Positions 42,908 through 55,002 of a DNA stretch of 64,000 nt are shown here, one piece after another. Every line of letters begins with the position of its first letter. The stretch's first letter is position 1. This DNA comes from Strongylocentrotus droebachiensis (Eukaryota > Echinodermata > Echinoidea > Camarodonta > Strongylocentrotidae). Below the pieces are notes generated by a model. It was given only the letters and a program-made list of their open reading frames with translations. It had not been told where the DNA came from and ran no database searches. The position numbers and the translations under genes are program-made. The stretch is from NCBI GenBank assembly GCA_035222895.1, contig JAVYIG010007181.1:12501-76500 (forward strand), in the 5' to 3' direction.

Positions 42908-43841
42908 GTTGAGTTACAATTTTGATGAAAGTGAGGTACGTGTATCTACTCCGACATAAAAGACCTGACTGCTTGTACAGCAATTGATATCGGAAAGACT
43001 AGCGCATGCGCCGCAACACCCCCTGAGCTTCTGGCTTTGTATTGGCTAACTAGCGGGCCTCCATTGGGTATCCCCCCCCCCTCCATACAAAAATAATAGT
43101 AGTGGTATGCTATGTAGATCGCATTAGAGGGATCCTAGACGATCGTGCAACACATGCATCCCCTTCCCTTCTTTCGGATTCGGGTCCGCCATAAATTGTT
43201 TCGAATTAATTTGATCTAGCTTAATGTTAATGTCACTGTACTTTGGGATGAATTTTAATAATTGATTGGTCATTTATTGCAAACCATACTGTATCTTCCA
43301 GTTAATAGCAAACTGAAATTAAATTGCATTTAAAACAGAATTTAATGATAACATTTTAAAGCGTGATTGATGGGTATTTTGATTCCTAATATTTTTTCTT
43401 CTACAAAATTAATTTTGTAAACAAGGAGGAAGTACTACATTAATATGTTATCAGATATAACAGGTTTTGACAATAAAACCTTTTATATCTGATCAATAAA
43501 AACCTCCATGTAAGCCTATAAGACCATGTAGGTGTCGTGGCCTCTGTTCGCCATTGTAAGCGCATTGTAATTGCAATTATGAAGTTGGTGTGGAATTTAT
43601 GCTATCAATATTTTACCCCTTTTATTTTAGGTGATTTTGATTCTAAATCACCTTCATTAAGCTGATGAGCGATTGTTCAATTACATCATAATGGGTTTCA
43701 ATTGAAGGCTATTCATCTCTTCATTAATTTCTGAACGTAAAATCAGAAGCCATTAGTTACGTGCTTTTCATTTTTATTGTTATCATATATTTTCTTTTCA
43801 TAATTATAAACGGACAAAGAAAGGGTTGAAATCACACACAC
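42908..43841. other. Shared 5' flank of channel B (promoter region, no gene seen)
   Basis: It aligns with 315-1244 with few changes. At its right edge is the empty site (single TA near 43842) of the TGAGTCA element of copy A. No clear promoter motif can be supported. Confidence 0.55.
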
Positions 43842-43946
43842 TAGTGGCCTTTATATTATACCCCGCTCTCGCTACATTGTGTTTGAGAAGGAATGTCACC
43901 CGCATTTACCTGTGAGGCTGTGACACCGAGTGACATAGATCTAAAC

Positions 43947-44031
43947 GGAGGAGGAGGAGGAGGAGGGGGAAGAGGAGGAGGAGGAGGAGGAGGAGGAGGA
44001 GGAAGAGGAGGAGGAGGAGGAGGAGGAAGAG
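43947..44031. repeat. (GGA)n microsatellite
   Basis: About 85 bp of nearly pure GGA repeat with a few GAA interruptions. It lies in a copy-B-only stretch (about 43860-44290) between channel B and TRIM-B. The flanking DNA holds no gene. Confidence 0.9.
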
Positions 44032-45227
44032 AAACAATCCAGAAGCGATTGGAAAGTGTCATCGAGAAATGTTAATTATCCAGTATGAAGAAGTAATTGT
44101 TTGGCCAAATTGTGTACGCTTATTTAGATTTTTTAATCATTTAGATAATAACACACTGATATCAATCTTGCTGAAAATCACAATCAGTGAAAACCGCTGC
44201 ACACAGATATATGATTCCAGCATAGTTTCAGACTTAATTTTGCTTTTTTGCTGTTCCAAAACAACCCATTCACTTTACAATGAAAGTATTTTTTTTCTAG
44301 ACAGTTTCCCCCAAAATGCAGTATCGCAAACAGAACTCTTATGATTACCTTATTACATTATCATTTGAAATTAATCATATTTCCGTGCATATATAGGCCT
44401 ACATATTGTATATGATATAATTTTTCTCATTATTAGCTCTTGAGTCAAACGTGATTCACATTGTCCTGGTTATAGCCTAAGTCATGATATTTTTTTATAA
44501 GAGAGGAAGTGGTGAAATGTTTTTTTTCAGGCGAATTTTGCATTGTAATAAGTAGCATTCAATACGCACAATTTTTGAGAGAATATTTTAAAGAGAAAAG
44601 GGAAGAGAATGAAAGAAATGAAAGGAAGAATAAGTGCAGAAAGAAGGAATGACATATAAGTGTGGTTACCGTCCTTCACCCCTCCAAACATAGGAATGAA
44701 GAAAAGAAAATTTCTCTATTATCGAGGATTCTACTAGAGTGGATCTCCAATAAAGGGACACTACTGAAAACCTAAATAAGTCGCCCTCTATAGATACAAA
44801 CGATGAATACCGCCATAAAGTTCAAAGGTGCTTATACGCTGCTCGCATTCTCTGTGGGAAAACCCACTTCTATTTATAGGATGCACAAACTGCATTGTAT
44901 TCACAGAAGATCTACACAAGTTAGTTGTAACCTTACTTGTATCCAGGTACATATTTGAATGGAGAATTAATACTTTTGATTAAAGCGAGGTGCACCTCTT
45001 TCGACACTAATTTGTAATCAACGAACGAACTTGGTACAGAACTACATGCAGTACATGCAGTTAGGACGCACTTGTTGCGTAGAGCCATGCTTGCATGAAC
45101 TGACTGTTTACTTCTAGCTAGTACACATTAGCCGATCACACTTGTTATTGGACATCATTTGGATGTATTAAATAGGCGTATAATGCGCTCGTGTTTGTAA
45201 TAAGCCAGAAATTCGACATTTGTACCA

Positions 45228-48200
45228 ATGGCTGAGAAGACCGAGTAAGGGAAAGCTCCAAGCTCTTCACAGAACCTGACGTGTCCACTATGTCTTGATA
45301 TCTTCGACGAGGCAACCATCTTGACTTCATGCGGACACACCTTCTGTCGGAAATGTCTCAAGAACTATGACCTGTCCCACCAGGATCTCGATCATATGAT
45401 CTGTCCTCTCTGCAGGAAGATCACCAAGTTGTATGCGAACCGTGTCGATGATTTCCTCACCAACGTGACTGTCAACGGACTTGTAGATAATTACCACGCC
45501 AAGTGTGGAGGGATGAACGCTGTCCTTGAGATGCGTCCAAAATGCACTGCTTGCACGTTTCAGCTAGATGCTGTCTCATTCTGCTGTACATGTAATAAAT
45601 ACATTTGTGATAAGTGTCTCGATTGTCATCAACATCTTACAGTCTTTAAAGGACACGATATTGTATCTATACAAGATATCAGCAGCGGGAAGGTCAGCAT
45701 TAGTCATGTATCCGAGAAGTGCTGCATCCACAAACAAGAGAACAAAGATATGTTTTGTGAGGATTGTAAGGTCCATGTCTGTTTCAAGTGCGTGATCGTC
45801 GGTCATAAAAATCACAACATCGAGAATCAGGCTGACTTCGAGCAGGAGTTACGACTTAAGGTAAAAGTGTTATTATTTTGACGAAAAATAATTTCATTTG
45901 GCTAAGGCCTGACAAGTAGTACTCATACAATTCGGATAGGGGGTAGGCACCGGAAGTGGGGGATGGGGTGGGGGCAAGGGGTTGATGTCCCCAAATTAAC
46001 GGTGGGGGACAAAATTGATTTCAGCCCTCTGGGTCCCCCTCGCAAGGAAAAAAAGAGGACAATTACAATAATAACCTTTGAATCAAAATAAGCTTTCAAG
46101 TGCTTTGAAAAGTAATTTTCTGCATCCTAAAATCAACATTTTCTCCACGCAGTCGCTACATACATAATAGACCCAATGTTTATTGTATACGCAAACCCTG
46201 TCTATTATAAAGGCACCGCAACCAGGGGAGCAGATTCTCCCATCTATCAAGGGGTTAGGCATAATGATAATAAGACCCCCCTTACATGGATTGTAAAGTG
46301 CACGTCTGTCTCAGTTGGTCATTAAAATCACAAAATGAAGAATCAGGCTGACTTCGAGCAAGAATTACGACTTAATGTAAACGTGGTTTCGCAAAGAGAA
46401 GGGGTTGGGGGGGGGGGCAGAGTTGGCTGATGCACTAATTCAAGTTGGGTGAGGGGGGCTTGCAAGGAAGATAACACAAATACATGTTATTCCTTTGGAC
46501 TATAATAGGCTTTCAAGTGCTCTGAAATGTAAATTTCCAGCAAACCATTATTAACTTTTCCCTACTCGGTCGCTATGCTGCCTCGAATATTAAAGACCAG
46601 GTATTTGTCATGTTTCTAAACCATATCTACAATATAGGCATGCACCGCAAGCATGGAAGCAGATACTCTCATATATATCAAAGGGTGGTGACAAAATGAG
46701 ACCTCCCCCCCCCCTTAACAATGAATATTTTGCAGCAAAGCCCTATGAGCAGATATATATTTTATACTGTAGAAAGCCTGTCTCTAAGAGGCAGCCAAAA
46801 GCTATATGGGGCATATATATGACTCCCTCTATCAGGGTTGGAGCCAAATAGTTTCTGCCCCCTCCCCATCAACAAGGTCAAATATCTTTACAAACAAAGG
46901 ATGATTTGCTTTTCCCGCCTTTCTTGCCAGACAAAAAACTGTTGACATTAATTTTGCAGTATAACCATAAAAAAGAGATTCCAAAAAACAATGTGTCACT
47001 ATTCCGAATTCTAAAGTTCTCTAGGTCGCTACGGTCGCTACGCTCCCTCGCATTTTGATAGATGTACCCTTTCTTCCAAAAGCGTCAAAGCGAGGAGGCT
47101 GACGATGTTTTAGTGGCGGCTAGCTATTAACAAATTATAAATTATTTTCTCCGTTTACAAGACACAATTTCGCCGTATATCGATTAACTGTGAATAGTTC
47201 TGTACAGATACAAAATTGTAACATGCAATGATCTGACTTTTCATGTTTTCAGTAATCCATGTTGAGACCCTCTATGTAGCCCCTAACTGTTATGTATAAC
47301 GATGCATAGTAATCTTCCTTAATAAGTGTTTTACGCCAAGGCCCCGGAGTACTCGGGTAGCTTTCCTCTATACATGGGGAGAAGGCAAAGGCCCCGCCCG
47401 GCTCAAGACAGTATCACAACAGGTATAAGATAAAATTGCACATTAGAAAATCATTGAATTGCTCTAAAGTTATGGTTTCAACTTTCCTAAACGCTATCTT
47501 TTTCCGTTCGGTCAACAGGCTTCCCCGCATTTTAATAGTTGGAATGTTTCTCATTATTGTACGAACCCGGCCAACCATATATGCTCTTGAAGCGAATAGG
47601 GTTTGAAGATCAATGCTACTTTCTATAGTAAAGAGGATGGGACAACACTTTTGCCAACCCTCTCAATAGACATGAAGCTCTTTCTGTTGCTCGCATATAA
47701 TACGCAAATCACTATTTTGAAGTAGGCTTGGATTTTCCGTTGTGTTTCAAACAGTACTTGATTACACTTTTCAATTTCACTGAGGTAATTGTTTCGTTCG
47801 GTCGCTAAACTCCCCCGCGTATTAGTACACTTTCTGTCGAGCTATATGATCCTTGATATTATAGAAACACCTTTACATGAAGTATGTTATGGCATTTTAA
47901 AATTAATAATTTAAAGTATGCTTCAATATACCGTAAAAATGTCTTAAATCTGCTTCTGTACTTTAAAAAATATGTTTAAAAAAGCTACATTCAAATCCAA
48001 TACTACAAACAAAAACAAAAAACAAATCAAAATCCTCTTTTTTGTTGTTGATAAGATTAAAAACACTATATTTGACAAATATCAAGAAAATTTAAAAGAA
48101 ATAAGAAATGGTGTATGATGCTGAGGGGGGGGGGGGGCTATTTAGAGGTAATAAGCGGTAGCTATACTTTCATAGCTATCAGTAACAAAAAATATATAGA

Positions 48201-49891
48201 AAATCTTGAGTTACGGTTACGGAGGAACGGTTACGGAGCGCCTGGAAGGTACAAAGGGTATCATCATCTCAATTTCAATTCAGTTCAGTTCAGTTCCTTT
48301 TTTTTCCAACAATTAAAAATCAAAAGATACAAAGCATCTAATATAGATAAGAATACAAGTGCCCCTAAAGTGAAGGCTTCATAAAAGCGAAGCATTCAAT
48401 ACTGACAATATATGTTTTTTCTGCTCTACCTGTTTGTCTGTTACTCTCAAACTCTATATCTCTTCGTTACCGACTCCATGTTGTGGTTTACCATTTATTA
48501 AAGGGGTGAAACTTCAGGCGCGTGCGAAATCCGTGTCTCATTTTCAAATCAACTCCATGTAATAATTAGCATATATCTCATATAATGCTAGAAAATATAA
48601 TTTTCACTTCTTTATCATTTCTTTTGTTTAGGTGAACGACCTTGTCCAGCGATGTGCCGCTAAGAAGAAAGAACTGGAGAAGAACATTCAGAACGTTGAA
48701 GTACAACGCCATGACGTATACACTGCCGTGCAGAAACTACTGAATGATGTCAGTCAAGCCTACAGCATCAAGGCCAAAGAGCTTGAAGAAAATCATGGAA
48801 ATCTCATCGAGCAAATCAATGCAGTAAAGCGGGGTTTCGATGATGACCTCAACGTCTTGAAATCCAAGGATCGACAGAGGATCAAGAGCATTTGTAGTTC
48901 AATAACACTGGTAGCTAATGACAGATTGGGTCGTCTTGAGACAGACAGTCTGTCTGCTCATATCTTGCTCTGTGAGGAGCTGGATGCCTTGCTGAAGGAG
49001 GCTACTGATCACACTTCTGCGGCAGCCATTACGAAGAAAGCACAGGAGAGGAGGTTCAAGCCTGCGGATGATAGTCGTCTTGACCTCGGGAGCATCTCAG
49101 AATCAGATCCCAAGTTGCAAGTCATTCAGTGTATAGATCTACGGGGAGAAATGTCGGGTGTGACCCCGTACTCTGAGGACAGTGCGGCTATCGGATATAA
49201 TGGTTCACATGGTATAGATATCATTGATTCAGCTGGTAAAACGCACCAGTATGCAAACATACCAGATAACATGACGTGTTATGATCTTGTGTTTCAACAA
49301 GACAAGTCGTTATGCATATCGACGGATAACAATAAAGCACACATATATTCTCCGAATGGATCCAGGAAATCAACCATCCACTTGAATAGAAGTGCCTATG
49401 AATCCGCTCTAAACAGAAGTCCATCAGACGAAATCCTCATCGCTAACAATAAGGAGGAAGTCTACATCTATGACCCGACTGGATCCACTCTCAAACACAC
49501 TGTTCCAATAAAACACAACTACACGAGCCAGGTATGTGCTACCAGGTCGGGTTTGATTGTCACGAGTTCATGTGACAGCAATGCAAGCGTGGTGACGGTC
49601 TACGACAGGGATGGGAATGCTGGTAAGTCTCTACAAGCTCCAGACGATGTCTACCTGTATGCTGCCGTGGATGAGCAGGACAGGGTGTATGTAGCGAGTG
49701 TTGATTACCAGAATGATTTGGTGGTGATCAGGCTCTATGACCTTGATGGTCTGAACCTGAAGGAAAGAGTTGAGTTCAATGTACTTAACATGACGCTTGG
49801 AGATAGTTGGTGTTACTTGGTTTCCCTCTCTCCAGACATGCTCGCGTTTGCATGCGACGAGAAGTTGTATTTTATCAAAGTATCACTGTAA
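45228..49891 (+). pseudogene. TRIM-B: full-length TRIM gene with a stop at codon 7
   Basis: The exons are 45228-45860 and 48632-49891 (stop included), potentially 630 residues. The order is RING, two B-boxes, a coiled coil (about 212-330) and a C-terminal domain of about 250 residues with repeated blade-like strands (IYSPNGSRKSTI, IYDPTGSTLKHT, VYDRDGNAG, LYDLDGLNL), a beta-propeller as in NHL- or TRIM56-type proteins. Compared with TRIM-A, codon 7 is TAA instead of GAA. The next in-frame ATG is inside the RING (Met57), so a normal RING protein cannot start from this ATG. All else is open and well conserved, so the stop is recent, polymorphic, read through or a sequence error. A likely poly(A) signal AATAAA lies near 50206. 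RING-TRIM proteins act as ubiquitin ligases, often in innate immunity. Confidence 0.82.
46288..46382 (+). pseudogene. Partial copy of TRIM exon 1 end in the intron (B)
   Basis: This is the counterpart of 9822-9918. It repeats the B-box 2 tail of exon 1 with deletions and an altered donor. Its presence in both modules dates it before the segmental duplication. Confidence 0.8.
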
Positions 49892-52800
49892 TCCATCTCA
49901 CACTATATATTACCATTATTGGTGGTGTGTATACATTTCTGCTCCACGTTAATCCACGTTAATATGGGCCGATATGTTTAATATTATATTGTTTATCATG
50001 TAATAACTAAACAAATGAGAAGATGTCCATTCTCTCGATAGATTTTAGTTGCCTGTATACAGTAGAAATTATACAATACATTAATAACGTCCCTCTATCG
50101 AAATAGTATTTTAAAACGTAAAATATACATGAACTTTAATACTTCTTGCGTCGTGTAATTATTTTCTCTTTGATATTTGAACAAAATTGATTGTTACTGC
50201 AAAATAAAAAAATAACAATGATTACAGACACACTGTTCAAAGATTTTTTCGACTCATCATTCATGCGATGTACTCTGATGAGTGCAAGATGAAACTATTT
50301 AGTACGTCAGTATTCGTTGCTATACTCTTTGATTGATATTGCATTCGTTTGTGTGTGCATGTCACAAAGCACACACTGACTAAATATCATACTTTTAGCA
50401 AAAAACGTGTGGTATCAATATTCCTCTATCACTTTTCCTTCTCTTTCACGTAACAGAATGTAATGCTACTTAGAAGCAATTCAAAACTATTCAAATTTCA
50501 AAGTTGAAGTTAAGAGGTATCTTTCACTTGAGACTCAAGAAATAGAAGCCAGTGATATGATTTCATATGTATAACTTGAAAATTGATAACATATTGATTA
50601 ACTTCTTATTAGTGTTATTTCTATTATGTCGTTTTTCTCAAAGTATTAACATTTTTATTTTGTTTATGCTTATTTTTCTTGATTGTTAATGTAAATACTG
50701 TTTGTCTTACTGTCTTGTTTTCATTTTATAATATCGTTTTACTCTTCGTAGTTATGCTACATTGAACTTGACTAATTATACACTAATTACATTTCTTTTA
50801 AAGCCTTACAGGACCATATAATGTAAATATTGCTGCATTCCATTAAAGATTCCTTCGTGTTCATTTTTCATCCTGTCTGGAATGCCATATAATTGAATGC
50901 TCTGGAGACTGATTATATGACAGATAAGTTTGCTATGATGTACAGAAGAACAGTATATTAACACAAATTAGGCCTATTTTAATCGCCGGAAGTTCTGTTT
51001 CTTGACTAGACATCGTAAGCAATTTAAGAATATTATGCTACATTATGTTAACGTTTACTGCAGTTCTGTTATAATGAGTAATTTCACTTTGAATAAATTT
51101 CAAGTAAATTCGGCAATTTACTTTTTCTGAATAATTACCGCTTTCAATTCAATTCAATTCAGTTTAGTTAGATTCGATTCAATTCAAATAAATCTATACA
51201 GACTATCAATTTGTGACGTCGAATTTGTAATATGTTCATCTGCATTTTATAACGGTAGAAAGAGAATGGGATAAGGTAGGATTATGTTTATCATATGATA
51301 AATTGTAGTTAAACCTACCTCTGGTTATGCTAGTAGACATTCGTGGCAAACCAAGGGATGAATCTGGAGAAAACATCATTTTAATGTTTCCCCATCGTTG
51401 AAAAAATTGCTTACCAGTTGATATGTTTGTAAGAAGATGATATCGACGAAATTTCTTCTATACTTTAATGACCTTACTTGGGGACTATTTTCTTTTTCCC
51501 GTTCTTTGATTTCATTTCTTTAAACAAAAAATAAGAGAAGGGGGGGGGGAGTCTGATAACCGCATCTCGATTGGGAATTGTTGTTAGTTTATGTATTTGG
51601 TGAAGTATAGTTATTCAGCTTTTAATCAACCTTCTTTTTTAAAGGTAAATGGGCATTATGCGGTGAAATAAACAAATTCGTAGAAAGCACTTGTACAAAA
51701 TATGGCCCCCAAATATCCACAGATCTTTTTCACATAGAGACGTCTCACCTTTAATGATTACGGCCAAAGTGATGGAGGTGCTTCACCTTTGCAATTCTAA
51801 ATAGTCATATGAATTTAAAAAATAGTTATTATTATGTTTCAAATCGCAGTTATGTTTTCATCGGGTCAATTTAATATAATTATAAAACCAGACATTTGAA
51901 GGGAGAGTCCACCCTGAGGATGGGTTTACTCCGCCTTTACTTGGCCACACACATTCTCAGGGTGGACTTCCCCTTCATTGCTACCGGGGCTAGACTCGAT
52001 AAGCTTCGCTTTTTCTAGCCCCGTCTACATTACTTACCTTTTTATGTTTTAATGTTGATGTAGATTGATGTAGATTTTCATTGTTCTTTTATGCTTATGT
52101 ATCTGTTTTTCATTTGCTCTATGTGTCAAATGTGTACAATTTTTTTTCTTACCATGTATATTTTTCTGGTTTTTAACGTGGAAAATAAATGAAATAAAAA
52201 AATGAAATTACCTTTTGTTTTGTCCTCTTGTAAAGAATGCTTCCTTCTGTGTATCATCAAGGAGCTTTAAGAGATGGAGACATGTCTAGCTCCCTTTGTA
52301 CCATCTTTGATGCCGCATGTCAGGCATGTGCTTAACTGGATCTTTATGAAGCTAGCGGGCCACTTTAAAAAAAGGGGAAGATGCCTATGTAATGATAATT
52401 ACTTTTCGCTACCACTCTTCTGATAATACCAGCAGCACACAGTGCTTACCTTTACAGGAGGCAAGCGAAAAGAAATGGAGCAAATTTTCCTGAAAACTGA
52501 AATATTAATCAAAATTACTTGACTGGGCATGCGTGGCACTAATCTGACATAAAACATCATAAAGAATTGTGCATGAACAAATTCAATTTTTATTTTCATG
52601 AGCCGGAAGTAATCGGAAAAGTTTCAAATTGCAGGTTTTAGGACTGTAAAATTGTACTATTTTAAAGCTGCTATCATACAATGTAAGCAAATTTCTTGAC
52701 ACAATTAGGCTTTTGTATTCATATTTTATCATCTGTTCGATTTTACCCTTGTTAGTTCAAATAAATAGTGAAATATTAAGAATATGTATTTGTGAAAAAA

Positions 52801-54039
52801 AAATCACAACTCAAGCTTTCCAATGATATTGGCCGCTTCGAACCTCGGACATCAAAGATAACAGCACACCAGTAGTTTCCATTGTGCAACCATAGAAAAC
52901 TGCAGCAGCTTGGAATAATTTGTTGCCAGTAGGGCCTTCATCTCTTAAAACTCCTTGGATTATCTACATGGTTCTTCCCAGGTGTTTAATGTGTACCTGG
53001 TATGATGCGAACGTCATTGTGGTTGAATTAGCATGATTGTGTAGGCGATACATTGTAACGCCCTCATGGGGTGGAGAATGTGCACCTCATTGTTCAGAAT
53101 GGTGATAGGATCCAATGACCGGGGTAATACTAATAGTGTAGGCGCTTTGGTTAATTGATGGTAAATCGCGTGGTAAGAAACAGGTATTATTATCATTATT
53201 ATTTATTTTGTATACTATGAAATATCATGATTTTCTTTGTATCTTCGAAATATCATGTAGGTAACAAAAATTGTAAAAATTCTCAAATAAATAAAGATAC
53301 TATGTCCCTTTTGCAACCAACATCAAATTCTGTAGAACTTCGCAGGAATTATGAACATGTCATATATGTTCTATCTGTGAAATTTAAACGTTAGCAGTGT
53401 CCTAATATTCAAATTATGCAAGGAAACCCGTTTACTTGCTAGACTTCACTGTCAGACACTATTGAGAGACTGACTGGCTTTTTCTTCTTTGGTAATAATA
53501 ACTCACTTCTTGTAATGGCCAAAAATTAAACTGATTGAATCTTTGAGCAGCATAAAACGTACGACCATTCGGTACAATGGTCTGAAAATCAGACTATTAC
53601 TTACTGGCTCTATAGCTCTTAAGTCGATTCGACAAGTAATAGTCGTAAAGCGTTATTTTCCCACTTAAAGACATTTCCAAGCCCCCTTTTTTTAGGGAAG
53701 TTCTAAATTAGTATTATCTTTCAAATGCCGTTGCCCGTTGGAATTTAACCTTTTCATTTGTTTGGCCTGCGAAAATAACCTAGACAAAGAGATAAATTTG
53801 ATGAAAAAAATGATAAATGGACAAACAAAGAGTTGTTTTGATAGGGTAGGCATAAATTTTTTACGCGGAAAGATGGAAAGATTCTTCATGAAGGTCTTTC
53901 GAATACAAAATCATGAACTTCGCTTTTTAAGCCATATTACTAGTTGCGTGTGTTTTGTCATTACATTTTGTTTATATTACAGATGAGATTAGTTAATCAG
54001 GAGAATAATTGTCCTTGTTAAATTTCTTTGTTTTGGCAG
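49892..54039. other. TRIM-B 3' flank and intergenic DNA, mostly without genes
   Basis: The first about 1.5 kb (to 51414) is the 3' flank lost from copy A. From 51415 to 52670 it matches 12351-13560, including the hairpin at about 51899-51973 and the probable LINE 3'-end relic to about 52200. Near 52960-53170, CCCAGGTGTTTAATGTGTACC and GGGTAATACTAATAG resemble the body of the SINE at 37232, so a decayed SINE is likely. Nothing coding is supported. Confidence 0.5.
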
Positions 54040-54336
54040 GAGATCCACGACGAATATATTTCTGCGACTTTAGTACGGCAAAATCATTTTACATGGACGT
54101 CGACAGCGACGGTGCTCACGAGCTCACAGGCTACATGATTGACCCTGACATCAGCGGCGATGACTCAGAAGAGCGAGAAAAACTGCGAGATATACTTCAA
54201 TTGCGCCCTCTACTGGACTAAGGAAGGCATTCACAAAGGCATCGCTGTAATGACTAATTACGATCAAAGCAGCCCATCATTCGACATCAAAGAAACCAGT
54301 GAAATTAACAAACCTTATCAATTGCTCATCATTAAT
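54040..54336 (+). pseudogene. Orphan LDL-receptor-like (YWTD) exon, copy B, frameshifted
   Basis: A good acceptor (TTGTTTTGGCAG) precedes GDPRRIYFCDFSTAKSFYMD, whose R-R-I-Y-F-x-D pattern matches an LDL-receptor class B blade. A donor AAT/GTAAAT ends the exon. Relative to copy A, four bases are missing within the codons for RDIIYF, so the frame breaks there. No partner exons are found. Copy B retains the 5' part that copy A lost; copy A retains the frame that copy B lost. Confidence 0.6.
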
Positions 54337-54735
54337 GTAAATCTATGATCATTATTTGACAGAAAAGAGCCCGGCTGTATATTGTTTGTTTGATTCAGCG
54401 TTCTCAACATTGTCATAACAGATATGACTCGTTAAAATGCCGCAAAGAAGAAAACACCGCGTTTTTTGTTTGTTTGTTTGTTTTGTTGGGGGGGGGGGAG
54501 TTTTTTGTGGGTTTATTTAATGTAAAAGATAGACATTTTTACAAAGGACGAATAATCGTGATTGTTAGTGCTTTTTGATGCATTTTGTTTTAATCCAAAG
54601 GAAAAAGAAATACCATAATTTTTATACTATTATTGCGACAAAATTTTCTAGCTTACAGTCTGTGTTATGATTTGTGCATAATTTATCGCAAGTCTGTTTA
54701 TCTCTATGTTGTTCCTATCCATTTTTATTACCCAC

Positions 54736-54862
54736 CTCTCTCTCTCTCTCTCTCTATTTCCTCTTTCCTCTTTCATCTTCTCCCTCTCTCTCTCTCTCTC
54801 TCTCTACCCCTCTCTATTTCCTCTCCCCTCTTACATCTTCTCTCCACCTCTCTCTCTCTGAA

Positions 54863-54893
<31 letters not shown>

Positions 54894-55002
54894 ACCTCTC
54901 TCTATATTTCCTCTCTCCTCTTTCATCTTCTCTCTCTCTCTCTCTCTCTACCCCTCTCTATTTCCTCTCTCATCTTACATCTTCTCCCCCCCCCCCTCTC
55001 AC
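54736..55002. repeat. CT microsatellite, expanded relative to copy A
   Basis: Interrupted (CT)n with TATTTCCTCT spacers. The copy-A equivalent (about 20091-20203) is roughly half as long. Confidence 0.85.

Noticed and set aside
43856-44075. A proline-rich or glycine-rich protein gene at the GGA repeat
   Set aside because: The frames exist only because of the trinucleotide repeat, on both strands, with no conserved flank in copy A.
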